Part shown: one piece after another, positions 47,691 to 56,828 of the stretch
Position numbering within the stretch: position 1 is the stretch's first letter
Layout of the letters: each line of letters begins with the position of its first letter
Origin: Acetobacteraceae bacterium
GTDB taxonomy: Bacteria > Pseudomonadota > Alphaproteobacteria > Acetobacterales > Acetobacteraceae
Reading direction: 5' to 3'
NCBI GenBank assembly: GCA_027482245.1
Contig: JAIXWG010000064.1
Coordinates: 1-64,000 of the forward strand
DNA length: 64,000 nt
Program-made: the position numbers and the translations under genes
The notes under the pieces: model-generated
Told to the model about the DNA's origin: nothing
Databases searched by the model: none
The model's input: the letters and a program-made list of their open reading frames with translations, nothing else

Positions 47691-48671
47691 ATGGCTGTCT
47701 ACACCGAGGTCTCGGACGAGGCGCTGCGCGCCTTCCTGGGGGATTACGACATCGGCGGGCTGGTCGCCTTCCGCGGCATCGCGGAGGGTGTCGAGAACTC
47801 CAACTACGCGCTGCGGACCGAACGCGGCGACTACGTCCTGACGCTCTACGAGAAGCGCGTGGACCGCACGGAGCTGCCCTATTTCCTGGGCCTGATGGAC
47901 CATCTGGCGGCGCGCGGGCTCGCCTGCCCGGTGCCCGTGCGCGGGCGGGACGGCGGGGCGCTGCGGGAGCTGGCCGGCCGCCCCGCCGCCATCTGCACCT
48001 TCCTGGAAGGCGTCTGGCCCCGCCGCGTCCGCCCCGACCACCTGGCCCCGCTGGGGGAGGCGCTGGCCCGGCTGCACGACGCCAGCGGCGATTTCCCGGG
48101 CATGCGCCCCAATGCGCTGGGACCGAAGGGCTGGCCGCCCCTGCTGGAAGGCTGCCGCGACCGGGGGGATGAGGTCGCGCCCGGCCTGGTGGCGGAGCTG
48201 GACCGTCACCTCGCCGCCATCCTGGCCGCCTGGCCCGCACCGGGGCTGCTGCCGGTCGGCCAGATCCATGCGGACCTGTTTCCCGACAACGTCTTCTTCC
48301 TGGACGATGCCGCGGGGCGGCCGCGCGTTTCCGGCCTGATCGACTTCTACTTCGCCTGCACGGATTTGCTGGCCTACGACGTCGCCGTCTGCCTGAACGC
48401 CTGGTGCTTCGAGGCCGATGGCATGTTCAACGTGACCAAGGCGCGGTCGCTGCTGCAGGCCTATGAACGGGTGCGCCCGCTTTCGGCGGCGGAGCGCGCG
48501 GCGCTTCCCGTGCTGTGCCGCGGGGCAGCCATCCGCTTCCTGCTGACCCGCCTCTATGACTGGACGCATACGCCGGCCGATGCGCTGGTGACCCGGAAGG
48601 ACCCCTTGGAATACCTGAGAAAGCTTCGCTTCTTCGCACAGGCCGAGACCGCCGGTGCCCTCGGACTCTGA
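47691..48671 (+). CDS. thrB: Homoserine kinase (ThrB2, APH-like)
   Basis: Phosphorylates homoserine for threonine synthesis. This is the choline-kinase/APH-fold type of alphaproteobacteria, not the GHMP type. Typical segments are [53 protein letters not shown] (Brenner-type catalytic loop), [17 protein letters not shown]. It has 326 residues. The ispH-thrB-rnhA order is a common alphaproteobacterial cluster. Confidence 0.95.
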   Translation: MAVYTEVSDEALRAFLGDYDIGGLVAFRGIAEGVENSNYALRTERGDYVLTLYEKRVDRTELPYFLGLMDHLAARGLACPVPVRGRDGGALRELAGRPAAICTFLEGVWPRRVRPDHLAPLGEALARLHDASGDFPGMRPNALGPKGWPPLLEGCRDRGDEVAPGLVAELDRHLAAILAAWPAPGLLPVGQIHADLFPDNVFFLDDAAGRPRVSGLIDFYFACTDLLAYDVAVCLNAWCFEADGMFNVTKARSLLQAYERVRPLSAAERAALPVLCRGAAIRFLLTRLYDWTHTPADALVTRKDPLEYLRKLRFFAQAETAGALGL

Positions 48672-49110
48672 CGACCGCCCGCTGGTGGAGATCTGGACCG
48701 ATGGCGGCTGCAAGCCGAACCCGGGCCCGGGCGGCTGGGCCGCCATCCTGAAGTTCGGGGAGACGGAGAAGGAGCTGACCGGCCACGACCCCGCCACCAC
48801 CAACAACCGGATGGAGCTGACCGCCGCCTGCGCGGCGCTGGAGGCCTTGAAGCGCCCCTGCCGCGTGGTGCTGCACACCGACAGCGAATATGTCCGCAAC
48901 GGCATGGAGCGCTGGATCAAGGGCTGGATCCGCAACAACTGGAAGAACGCGGCGAAGGAGCCGGTGGCGAACTACCCCCTCTGGCAGCGCCTGCTGGCCG
49001 CCGCCAAGCCGCATGACATCGAGTGGAAATGGGTCCGCGGCCACGCCGGCGACGTGATGAACGAACGCGCCGACGTGCTGGCGACGCGGGCGAGGGTGGA
49101 GGGGGCGTAG
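48655..49110 (+). CDS. rnhA: Ribonuclease HI
   Basis: Cleaves the RNA strand of RNA-DNA hybrids. In 151 residues all catalytic acids are seen: Asp16 ([16 protein letters not shown]), Glu54 (NNRMELTAA), Asp76 (LHTDSEYV) and Asp140 (NERADVLA), plus His130 in VRGHAGD. It uses a GTG start inside the last codons of thrB (17-bp overlap), so it is translated by coupling. A CGGCGCC/GGCGCCG hairpin lies 7 bp after the stop. Confidence 0.97.
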   Translation: MPSDSDDRPLVEIWTDGGCKPNPGPGGWAAILKFGETEKELTGHDPATTNNRMELTAACAALEALKRPCRVVLHTDSEYVRNGMERWIKGWIRNNWKNAAKEPVANYPLWQRLLAAAKPHDIEWKWVRGHAGDVMNERADVLATRARVEGA

Positions 49111-49117
49111 CGTCCCC

Positions 49118-49133
49118 CGGCGCCTTGGCGCCG
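49118..49133 (+). terminator. Short hairpin after rnhA
   Basis: CGGCGCC (49118-49124) and GGCGCCG (49127-49133) with a two-base loop. There is no T run, so it may act only as an mRNA 3' end or as part of Rho-dependent termination. Confidence 0.35.
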
Positions 49134-49242
49134 ACCATTGTAACATTGACGGACCCACCCGGAGGATGGAGACATTCAACCCGGGCGGGAGCCATCATCA
49201 TCCCGTTCGTCGAGACACAAGGCGGCGGCGGGAGGGGAAGTC

Positions 49243-50304
49243 TTGGACGAAGCCCGCGACCAGGGCGGCCCGGCAGGGTTCCGGCTGGCCCGCATCGGCG
49301 ACCTCCGGGAGCTGGAGGGCGGGACCTACTGGCCGCAGCTCCAGCCGCATTTCGCCCATCCGCAGTTCCGCACGCTGCGCTACCGCCTGGACGGTGCCGC
49401 GCGCGGGGTGGAGGCGGCCGGCCGGCCCGTGGCGGTGCGGGGCGCCAGCGGGATCGGCGGGATCGAGGTCGCCTACATCGCCGACCGACTCGCGGCGCGG
49501 ATGACGATCGAGCAGGACGGCATCCCGGGCTACTGCCTGACCGCCATCAGCCGCGGTAGCCTCGCGTTCTCCGGCGGGGCCGGCGTGCGGGACGTGGCGG
49601 CGGTGGATGACCGGGTCGGCCTCATCTATCGCGGCACGCCCGGCACCATCCTGGCCGCGGCCGCGGCGCACGAACGCACCGCGCTCTGGATCGGTGCCGG
49701 CAGCCTGGGACAGCGCCTGGCCGCCCTGCTGGATGGCCCGATCGGGCAGGAGGTCGTCTTCGACCCCGTCTTCGCCTGGGACACCCCGCATGGGCAGGGG
49801 CTGCGCCGCCTGCTGCGGCTGATGCAGGAGGAACTGGCCGGCCCCCTGCCCTTCGCCGGCAGCGAGATCGCCAGCCGCTCCTTCGCCGACCTCCTGCTCT
49901 ATACGCTGCTGCACGCCGCGCAGCACAGCCACAGCCGCCACCTGCTGCGCCCGACGCCCACCGCCACCCCCGGCATCATCCGCCGGGCGGAGGACTTCAT
50001 CCGCGCCCATCTGGAAGCGCCGATCGCGCTGCACGACATCGCCCAGGCCGCGGGCTGCAGCGTGCGCAGCCTGCAGATCGGCTTCCGCCGGTTCCGGGAC
50101 ACGACGCCGCTGGCCGCCATCCGCCAGGCGCGCCTGGCCGCCGCGCGCGACGCGCTGGCCCAGGCCGGGGCCGGCGACACGGTGACGACCATCGCGCTCC
50201 GCTTCGGCTTCACCCATCCCGGCCGCTTCGCCGCCGCCTACCGCGCGGCCTTCGGCGAGGCCCCCCAGGCCACGCGCCGCCAGGCAGGCCGCGACCGTCG
50301 CTGA
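49243..50304 (+). CDS. AraC family transcriptional regulator
   Basis: A 353-residue regulator. The N-terminal about 200 residues are a cupin-like AraC-binding domain. The C terminus has the two HTH units of AraC (APIALHDIAQAAGCSVRSLQIGFRRFRDTTPLAAIRQARL and TTIALRFGFTHPGRFAAAYRAAFGEAP). The start is TTG at 49243 with GGAGG seven bases upstream. Relatives of this layout often control a neighbouring catabolic or transport gene; the bile-acid-symporter-like gene downstream is the obvious candidate. Confidence 0.9.
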   Translation: MDEARDQGGPAGFRLARIGDLRELEGGTYWPQLQPHFAHPQFRTLRYRLDGAARGVEAAGRPVAVRGASGIGGIEVAYIADRLAARMTIEQDGIPGYCLTAISRGSLAFSGGAGVRDVAAVDDRVGLIYRGTPGTILAAAAAHERTALWIGAGSLGQRLAALLDGPIGQEVVFDPVFAWDTPHGQGLRRLLRLMQEELAGPLPFAGSEIASRSFADLLLYTLLHAAQHSHSRHLLRPTPTATPGIIRRAEDFIRAHLEAPIALHDIAQAAGCSVRSLQIGFRRFRDTTPLAAIRQARLAAARDALAQAGAGDTVTTIALRFGFTHPGRFAAAYRAAFGEAPQATRRQAGRDRR

Positions 50305-50311
50305 GGCGCCT

Positions 50312-50330
50312 TCGCGCGACAATTGCGCGA
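50312..50330. promoter_or_regulatory. Inverted repeat downstream of the AraC gene
   Basis: TCGCGC (50312-50317) and GCGCGA (50325-50330) around an AT-containing centre; a further TTGCGCGA at 50344-50351 repeats the right half directly. It may be an operator for the transporter gene. Confidence 0.3.
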
Positions 50331-50572
50331 AACGACCTTTCCTTGCGCGATACGGATAGAAGCTGAGCGCCGCAGGCCCGACCCTGCGACCGGGAGCGAT
50401 ACGCGAAGGGTGGGGCTGGCGCGCCCCGCCGCGCGGCGCTGTTCCAGGATGGAAGCCCGGATTGCGTGGAGAGAATGGCCGTGAAGCCCGGCTTCCGCGC
50501 TTCGCATCGGCCGCAGGCCGGGGCGGACATGCCGCCGGCCGGGGCAGGCAAGGCCCTGGCCAGGCCGCCGGA

Positions 50573-51655
50573 TTGGCCACGGCGCGCGCCACCGCCCCTG
50601 CCGAAGCGCGGGCCGAAGCCGTCGCCCGCGGCGCTGCGGGCCGCGGCGGTGCCGGCCTTCTTCACGGCCAGGCTGCTCGCCCCCCACCCGCCCTCGCGGC
50701 GCTGACCGGCGCGCTCGGTCGCGTCGGCGATGCGGGTCTCTACGTCCCGCCCCTCGTCTTCCTGCTGGGCATCGCCCTGCCATCCCTGGCGCAGGCCGCA
50801 CTCCTGGTCCTGATCCCCTGCGTCATCCTGCTGCAGGCGATGAGCGTCGGCCTGGCGGAGCCGGGGCGGATCGAGAGGCAGGAATGGCTGCCGGTGCTGC
50901 TGCTGGCGGGCTGCAACCTGATCGGCACGCCGCTGCTGGTGCATGCCATCGCGCTCTCCACCGGGCTGGAGGAGGCCGGCGGCTGGCTGGTGCTGGTGGC
51001 GGCCTGCCCGGCTTCCGGCGGCGCGGTGCTGGCGGCGTCCCTGCTGCGCCTGCCCGTGCGGCCGCTGCTGCTGACGCAGCTGCTATGCTTCTTCGCCCTG
51101 CCGGTGACGGCGCCGCTGGTCGCCTGGCTGGTGCTGCAGGGCACGGTGATCAGCCCCGTCGCGCTGCTCTGGCGCGTGCTGCTGATGGTCGCGGGGCCGG
51201 CGCTGCTCGGCTACCTGCTGTGCCGCCTGCTGGGGGAGAAGCGGCGCCTCCGCCTGGCGCGGCCCATGCGCGGGCTCGGCGTGCTGGCGATGTGCGGCAT
51301 CACCCTCTCCCTCGCCGCGGGGCTGCCCACGCTCGGCATCGCGCCGGCGGTGGTGAAGCAGGCCATGATCGGCCTCGTCCTGGCATCCCTGGTCGGCGCG
51401 GCGCTGGGGCTTGCCGTGGCGCGGCTGGCGGCGACGGGCCAGCCCGCCAGCTTTGCGCTGGGCGGCGCGGTGCGGAATGTCAGCCTGCTCTGGGGCGCCA
51501 CCACCGGCCTGGCGCCGCCGGAGGGCCAGCTGGTGCTGATGATCGGCACCCTCTGGACCCTGCTTCTGCCCGCGCTGCTGGGGCTGGCCGTCAGCCGCCC
51601 CCTCAGGCTCGGCTGGGCGCAGGCGCTGGCCCGGGTGGCCCGCGCCCGCGCCTGA
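50573..51655 (+). CDS. Bile acid:sodium symporter / arsenite exporter-like transporter
   Basis: An inner-membrane transporter with about nine to ten hydrophobic helices, for example GLYVPPLVFLLGIALPSLA and LLLAGCNLIGTPLLVHAIAL, and VLVAACPASGGAVLAASLLRL, which holds the conserved family region. The body from about 50700 is convincing, but no ATG or GTG lies near its start: the candidates are TTG at 50573 (chosen, 360 residues) and TTG at 50462, and codon use upstream of 50573 is poor. The N terminus is therefore uncertain. Substrate unknown; SBF-family members export or import organic anions. Confidence 0.75.
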   Translation: MATARATAPAEARAEAVARGAAGRGGAGLLHGQAARPPPALAALTGALGRVGDAGLYVPPLVFLLGIALPSLAQAALLVLIPCVILLQAMSVGLAEPGRIERQEWLPVLLLAGCNLIGTPLLVHAIALSTGLEEAGGWLVLVAACPASGGAVLAASLLRLPVRPLLLTQLLCFFALPVTAPLVAWLVLQGTVISPVALLWRVLLMVAGPALLGYLLCRLLGEKRRLRLARPMRGLGVLAMCGITLSLAAGLPTLGIAPAVVKQAMIGLVLASLVGAALGLAVARLAATGQPASFALGGAVRNVSLLWGATTGLAPPEGQLVLMIGTLWTLLLPALLGLAVSRPLRLGWAQALARVARARA

Positions 51656-51661
51656 CCGGCC

Positions 51662-52690
51662 TCAGCGCAGCGGCAGCGCGTACATCAGGCCGCCGCGGGT
51701 CCAGAGGTCATTCAGCCCGCGCTGGAGGCCGATCGGGCTGCCGGAACCGAGATGCCGCTCGAAGCTCTCCCCGTAATTGCCGACCGCCTTGATGGCATTG
51801 AACAGCCACCGCTCCTCCAGCCCCAGCGCCCGGCCGAAGCCCGCGGTCACGCCCAGCATGCGCTGCACGGTCGGGTTCGGGTCGCGCAGCCGCGCCTCGA
51901 CATTCGCCTGGGTGATGCCCTGCTCCTCGGCCTCGACCAGCCCGGCCAGCACCCACTTCACGACGTCGAACCACTGGTCATCGCCGTGGCGGACCATCGG
52001 GCCGAGCGGTTCCTTGCTGATGCGCTCCGGCAGCAGGACATGGTCCTGCGGGTTCTGCAGCGCGGTGGCGCGGTAGGAAGCCAGCTGGCTCGCATCCTGC
52101 GTCATCGCGTCGCAACGCCCGGCGGCATAGGCGGCGACGAATTCGTCCGGCCGCTCGATCAGCACCGGCGTGAAGCGCATGTTGTTGGCGCGGAAGTAGT
52201 CCGCGATGTTCAGCTCGCTGGTCGTGCCGGGCTGGATGCACACCGTCGCGCCATCCAGCTGCCGCGCCGCCGTGACGCCGGAGGAGCGCCGCACCAGGAA
52301 GCCCTGGCCGTCATAGAAATTCACCCCCGCCATGTTGAGGCCGAGCGAGGTGTCGCGCACCAGCGTCTGGGTCGCGTTGCGCGCCAGCACGTCGATCTCG
52401 CCGGATTGCAGCATGGTGAAGCGGTTCTGGGAGGAGGTGGCGACGAAGCGCACCTTGGTCGGGTCGCCGAACACCGCCGCCGCCAGCGCACGGCAGAAAT
52501 CGGCGTCGAGGCCCCGGTACTCGCCCCGGCTGTCGGGGGCGGAGAAGCCCGCCACGCCCTGGTTCACGCCGCAGGTCACGCTGCCGCGGGCCTTGATCGC
52601 ATCGAAGGTCGCACCGGCCGAGGCCGGCCCGATGCCCGTCCCGATCCCCGTCAGGGCCAGGCAGGCCCCCAGCAGCCATTTGCGCAGCAT
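51662..52690 (-). CDS. Polar amino-acid ABC transporter substrate-binding protein (AapJ-like)
   Basis: A 342-residue family 3 periplasmic binding protein. Signal peptide (MLRKWLLGACLALTGIGTGIGPASA), then DAIKARGSVTCGVNQGVAGFSAPDSRGEYRGLDADFCRALA, the characteristic AapJ/BztA N terminus, and IDVLARNATQTLVRDTSLGL. The long C-terminal half (KWVLAGLVEAEEQGITQ, GFGRALGLEERWLFNAIKAVGNYGE) confirms the group that binds L-glutamate-type and other amino acids. Its permease and ATPase genes are not adjacent, so it is an orphan in this window. Confidence 0.9.
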   Translation of the reverse strand: MLRKWLLGACLALTGIGTGIGPASAGATFDAIKARGSVTCGVNQGVAGFSAPDSRGEYRGLDADFCRALAAAVFGDPTKVRFVATSSQNRFTMLQSGEIDVLARNATQTLVRDTSLGLNMAGVNFYDGQGFLVRRSSGVTAARQLDGATVCIQPGTTSELNIADYFRANNMRFTPVLIERPDEFVAAYAAGRCDAMTQDASQLASYRATALQNPQDHVLLPERISKEPLGPMVRHGDDQWFDVVKWVLAGLVEAEEQGITQANVEARLRDPNPTVQRMLGVTAGFGRALGLEERWLFNAIKAVGNYGESFERHLGSGSPIGLQRGLNDLWTRGGLMYALPLR

Positions 52691-52828
52691 CACGTCGTTC
52701 CCCCTACAGGTTGATGACGCACCATGCAGCGCGGCGGCGCCGGACGCCAACCCCGCGCCGGAACCGTCTGGACGGCGGACCTGCGCCCGCGCGATGCTCA
52801 CCCCCGAACGTATTGATGGGGGCTTGGC

Positions 52829-54055
52829 ATGGCTGGCATTTCCTTCACCCGCCGCGCGACCTTGGCGGCAGGCTCGGGCCTCGCGACCGCGGCGCTGATC
52901 GGTGCCCGGGGCAGCGCGGCGCAGGGCGCGCCGGTGAAGGTGGGGGAGCTCAACTCCTACGCCCGCATGGCCGCCTTCTCCGTCCCCTACCGCAACGCCA
53001 TCCAGCTGGCGGTGGACGGCATCAACCGCGCCGGCGGCGTGATGGGCGGCCGGCCCCTCGAATTCGTCTTCCGCGACGACGGCTCGACCCCCGGTGACGC
53101 GGTGCGCGTGGCGGAGGACCTGCTGACGCGGGAGGGCTGCGCCTTCCTCGCCGGCACCTTCCTCTCCAATGTCGGGCTTGCCGTCGCGGACCTCGCGAAC
53201 CAGCGGAAGAAGCTGTTCCTGGCGACGGAGCCGCTGACCGATGCGCTGACCATGGCGCAGGGCAACCGCTACACCTGGCGGCTGCGCCCCAGCACCTACA
53301 TGCAGACGCGCATGCTGACGGAAGCGGCCAAGGGCCGCACCACGCGGCGCTGGGCGATCGTCGCGCCCAACTACGAATACGGGCAGTCCGCCGCCGCCAA
53401 CTTCAAGCGCCTGATCACGGAAAGCATCCCGGGGGCGGAGATCGTGGCGGAGCAGTATCCGGCACTCGGCCGCGTCGATGCCGGCGCCACCGTCGGCGCG
53501 CTGGCGCAGGCGCGGCCCGATGGCATCTTCAACGTGCTGTTCGGACCGGACCTCACGGCCTTCGTCCGCGAGGGCAACACGCGCGGGTTGTTCGAGCGTC
53601 GCTTCGTCCTCTCCCTGCTGACGGGCGAGCCCGAATACATGATCCCGCTGGGCGACGAGACGCCGGAGGGCTGGATCGTCACGGGCTATCCGTGGGAGCA
53701 GATCACGGACGGCCCCCACAAGGCCTTCATCGACGCCTACCGCGCCCGCTTCAACGACACGCCGCGCAAGGGGTCGCTGCTGGGCTACGTCACCGCGCAG
53801 GTGGTGGCCAACCTGCTGAACAAGGCGAACTCCATCGACAGCGAAGTCCTTGTCGAGGCGTTCAAGGACCTCCGCACCGACACCGTCGTCGGCAACGTCA
53901 CCATGCGCGCGCTCGACCAGCAGGGCACCATGGGCACTTGGGTGGGGGAGACGGTGCTGCGTGGCCGCAATGGCGCCATGCGCAACATCCGCTACGCCGA
54001 TGGTGCGGACTTCCTGTTCCCGGAAGCGGAAGTGCGCGCCGCCCGGAGAATTTAG
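52829..54055 (+). CDS. Branched-chain-type ABC transporter substrate-binding protein
   Basis: A 408-residue Leu/Ile/Val-family periplasmic binding protein exported by a Tat-like signal (FTRRATLAAGSGLATAAL...AAQG). It starts its mature part with PVKVGELNSYARMAAFSVPYRNAIQLAVDGINRAGGVMGGRPLE, and RTTRRWAIVAPNYEYGQSA marks the second lobe. The ligand cannot be assigned; the family also binds urea, amides and aromatics. Genes for hydantoinase-type and molybdoenzyme subunits downstream suggest an N-containing compound. It is divergent from the AapJ-like gene and separated from the permease by a 120-bp hairpin repeat. Confidence 0.9.
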   Translation: MAGISFTRRATLAAGSGLATAALIGARGSAAQGAPVKVGELNSYARMAAFSVPYRNAIQLAVDGINRAGGVMGGRPLEFVFRDDGSTPGDAVRVAEDLLTREGCAFLAGTFLSNVGLAVADLANQRKKLFLATEPLTDALTMAQGNRYTWRLRPSTYMQTRMLTEAAKGRTTRRWAIVAPNYEYGQSAAANFKRLITESIPGAEIVAEQYPALGRVDAGATVGALAQARPDGIFNVLFGPDLTAFVREGNTRGLFERRFVLSLLTGEPEYMIPLGDETPEGWIVTGYPWEQITDGPHKAFIDAYRARFNDTPRKGSLLGYVTAQVVANLLNKANSIDSEVLVEAFKDLRTDTVVGNVTMRALDQQGTMGTWVGETVLRGRNGAMRNIRYADGADFLFPEAEVRAARRI

Positions 54056-54059
54056 TGAT

Positions 54060-54180
54060 GCCCTCAAGCGCGTCGCGCCGAAGGCGCGCCTTCGGCGCGA
54101 CGCGCGCGCATCCGCGCGCTTGGCTCGCTGGACTACCGGCGGCCGCCATTCGGCGGCTCGGCCGGCAAAAGCCGGCCGCA
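54060..54180 (+). repeat. Hairpin-chain intergenic repeat, copy 2
   Basis: Begins five bases after the substrate-binding-protein stop with GCCCTCAAGCG and ends 21 bp before the permease ATG. Stems seen: TCGCGCC/GGCGCGA, GCGCGCG/CGCGCGC and GGCCGGC/GCCGGCC, plus GGCGGCCGCC-type symmetry. It aligns throughout with 26000-26118, with compensatory changes in the paired parts. In location it resembles the REP elements in E. coli operons between a binding-protein gene and its permease genes. Confidence 0.75.
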
Positions 54181-54201
54181 TCTTGGTCCCGGGCATTCTA
54201 G

Positions 54202-56049
54202 ATGGATCTCGGCTTCATCGTGGTCCAGTCCCTCTCGGGACTGGCCAGCGCCTCCGCGCTGTTCATCATCGCCTCCGGCCTAACGCTGGTTTTCGGCGTC
54301 ACGCGCATCGTCAACTTCGCGCATGGCAGCTTCTACATGCTGGGCGCCTATATCGCCGTGACGGTCGTGCCCTGGCTGCTGGAGTTCGACCGTTCGCCCA
54401 CGCTGTTCTTCGCGGGCGTCATCATCTCCGCCATCGCGGTCGGCGTGCTGGGCGTGCTGATGGAGCTTCTGCTGCTCCGCCGCCTCTACAAGGTGCCAGA
54501 GCTGTTTCAATTGTTGGCCACCTTCGGCGTCGTGCTGATGGTGCAGGACGCGGTGCTGAAGATCTGGGGGCCGATCGATATCCCGGGCCCGCGCGCGCCG
54601 GGGCTGCGGCATGGCGTGGAGATCCTCGGCCAGCGCTTCCCGGCCTATGAGCTGTTCCTGATCGTCATCGGCCCCGCCGTGCTCGGCCTGCTCTGGCTGC
54701 TGATGCACCGCACGCGCTTCGGCATCCTGATCCGCGCCGCGACGCGGGACCGGGAGATGGTGGGTGCGCTCGGCGTCAACCAGGCGATGCTCTTCACCGG
54801 CACGCTGTTCCTGGGCGCGGCCCTGGCGGGGCTCGGCGGCGCCTTGCAGATCCCCCGCGTCTCCGCCTCCTCCCAGATGGACCTCTCCATCATCACGGAG
54901 GCCTTCGTGGTGACGGTCATCGGCGGCATGGGCAGCGTGCCCGGCGCCTTCCTCGCCGCCGTGCTGATCGGGCAGCTCCAGGCCTTCGGCGTGCTGGTCT
55001 TCCCGAAGATCACGCTGGTACTGGTCTTCCTGCTGATGGCGGCGGTGCTGGTGGTGAAGCCCTGGGGCCTGCTCGGCCGGCCGGAAGCAGCCGCGGGCCG
55101 CGCCGCCCTGCCGGAAGGCATTCTGTCAGTTCGCGCCTTCGGTGTGCCGGAACGGATCATCGCCGGTATCGCCACCGCCGCCATGCTCGCCGTGCCGGTC
55201 TTCGGCGACGCCTATACCGTGAAGGTGGCGACGGAGGTGCTGGTCTTCGCCCTCGCCGCCTTCTCGCTCAACTTCCTCGTCGGCAATGGCGGCATCGTCA
55301 GCTTCGGCCACGCCGCCTATTTCGGGCTCGGCGCCTATGCCGCGGGGCTGCTGGTGACGAAGGGCGGCTTCGCGATGGAGCCAGCACTGGTCGCGGCCCC
55401 CATCGCGGGCGCGCTCTTCGCCGCGCTGTTCGGCTTCTTCGTCGTGCGCCTGTCCGGCATCTATCTCGCGATGCTGACGCTGGCCTTCGCGCAGATCGCC
55501 TATGCCGTCTGCTTCCAATGGGTGGAGGTGACGGGCGGGGACAATGGCGTGGTCGGCGTCTGGCCGAGCCGCTGGGCGGCATCCCGCCATGTCTACCACT
55601 ACGTCGTCGCGGGCTGCGCGATCCTCGCCATCATCGCGCTGAGGCGCGTGATCTACGCCCCTTTCGGCGCGACGCTCAGGGCGGCGCGGGATTCGGAACA
55701 GCGCTCGGACGCCATCGGCATCGATGTCCGCACCCATCGCTGGATCGCCTTCACGCTCGCCGGTGCGGCGGCCGGTCTCGCAGGCGGGCTCTACGCCTTC
55801 TCCAAGGGCTCCATCGACCCGACGCTGCTCTCCATCCCCATGTCCGTCGATTTCCTGGCGATGATCCTGCTGGGCGGCATCCAGACCGTGATGGGGGCGG
55901 TGGCCGGCGCCGCGGCCTTCCACACCATCAAGGACATCGTCATGCCGCTGACGGATAGCTGGCGGTTCCTGCTCGGCGCCTCGATCATCGCGCTGGTGCT
56001 GGTCTTCCCGCGCGGCCTCGGCGGCGCCTTCGCCGGGAGGCGCGCATGA
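54202..56049 (+). CDS. Fused branched-chain-type ABC permease (LivH-LivM)
   Basis: A 615-residue inner-membrane protein joining two permease halves. The first 290 residues are LivH-like (GFIVVQSLSGLASASALFIIASGLTLVFGVTRIVNFAHGSFYMLGAY), ending after PWGLLGRPE. The rest is LivM-like (EVLVFALAAFSLNFLVGNGGIVSFGHAAYFGLGAYAAGLL, RAARDSEQRSDAIGIDVRTHRWIAF). Most systems encode them separately. The stop overlaps livG by four bases (ATGA). Confidence 0.92.
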   Translation: MDLGFIVVQSLSGLASASALFIIASGLTLVFGVTRIVNFAHGSFYMLGAYIAVTVVPWLLEFDRSPTLFFAGVIISAIAVGVLGVLMELLLLRRLYKVPELFQLLATFGVVLMVQDAVLKIWGPIDIPGPRAPGLRHGVEILGQRFPAYELFLIVIGPAVLGLLWLLMHRTRFGILIRAATRDREMVGALGVNQAMLFTGTLFLGAALAGLGGALQIPRVSASSQMDLSIITEAFVVTVIGGMGSVPGAFLAAVLIGQLQAFGVLVFPKITLVLVFLLMAAVLVVKPWGLLGRPEAAAGRAALPEGILSVRAFGVPERIIAGIATAAMLAVPVFGDAYTVKVATEVLVFALAAFSLNFLVGNGGIVSFGHAAYFGLGAYAAGLLVTKGGFAMEPALVAAPIAGALFAALFGFFVVRLSGIYLAMLTLAFAQIAYAVCFQWVEVTGGDNGVVGVWPSRWAASRHVYHYVVAGCAILAIIALRRVIYAPFGATLRAARDSEQRSDAIGIDVRTHRWIAFTLAGAAAGLAGGLYAFSKGSIDPTLLSIPMSVDFLAMILLGGIQTVMGAVAGAAAFHTIKDIVMPLTDSWRFLLGASIIALVLVFPRGLGGAFAGRRA

Positions 56050-56828
56050 CGCTGCTGGCGGTGGAGGGTCTGAACAAGGCCTTCGGCGGCGTCGTCGCGG
56101 CGCGCAACGTGACTTTCGCGCTCCAGGCCGGGGAGATGCTGGCCATCATCGGCCCGAACGGCGCCGGCAAATCCACCACCTTCAACATGGTCGGCGGCCA
56201 GCTGCGCCCCGATACCGGGCGCGTTGTCCTGGCCGGCCAGGACATCACCGGAAAGCCGCCGCGGGTAGTCTGCCGCATGGGCGTGGGCCGCACCTTCCAG
56301 GTCGCCCAGACCTTCCTCTCCATGTCCGTCGCCGGCAATGTCCAGATGGCGCTGATCGCGCATCACGGCCGTACGCGGGACATGGTGGCGGATGCCGCGC
56401 GCCTCTACTGCGACGACGCGATCGCGCTGCTCGCCCGCGTCGGCATGGAAGGCGAGGCTGATCGCCCGATCGGCGAACTTGCCTATGGCGACGTGAAGCG
56501 CGTGGAACTGGCCATCGCGCTGGCCGCCTCGCCCCGCCTGCTGCTGATGGATGAGCCGACCGCGGGGATGGCGCCGCGCGAACGCGCCGCGCTCATGCAG
56601 CTCACCGCCGGTATCGCGCGCGGCAGCGGCATCGGCGTGCTGTTCACGGAGCACGACATGGACGCCGTCTTCGCTCATGCCGACCGCATCCTGGTGCTGG
56701 TGCGCGGGGAGGTGATCGCGGAGGGCACGCCGGAGGAGGTGCGCGCCAATCCCGAGGTCCAGCGCGTCTATCTCGGCACCAGCGGCCACAAGGCGGCGCT
56801 GCGCGCCAGGCGGGTGCTGCATGGTTGA
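56046..56828 (+). CDS. livG: Branched-chain-type ABC transporter ATP-binding protein LivG
   Basis: A 260-residue ATPase with Walker A GPNGAGKSTTFN, Walker B LLLMDEPTAGM and H-loop LFTEHDMD. The signature region is ELAYGDVKRVELAIALA rather than the common LSYGQQR, a normal variation for LivG. It overlaps the fused permease and livF (8 bp), so the components are made together. Confidence 0.93.
   Translation: MTLLAVEGLNKAFGGVVAARNVTFALQAGEMLAIIGPNGAGKSTTFNMVGGQLRPDTGRVVLAGQDITGKPPRVVCRMGVGRTFQVAQTFLSMSVAGNVQMALIAHHGRTRDMVADAARLYCDDAIALLARVGMEGEADRPIGELAYGDVKRVELAIALAASPRLLLMDEPTAGMAPRERAALMQLTAGIARGSGIGVLFTEHDMDAVFAHADRILVLVRGEVIAEGTPEEVRANPEVQRVYLGTSGHKAALRARRVLHG

Noticed and set aside
51662-54196. 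844-codon minus-strand frame extending the AapJ-like gene
   Set aside because: The signal peptide at 52690 marks the true start; the extension is antisense to the next binding-protein gene and the repeat.
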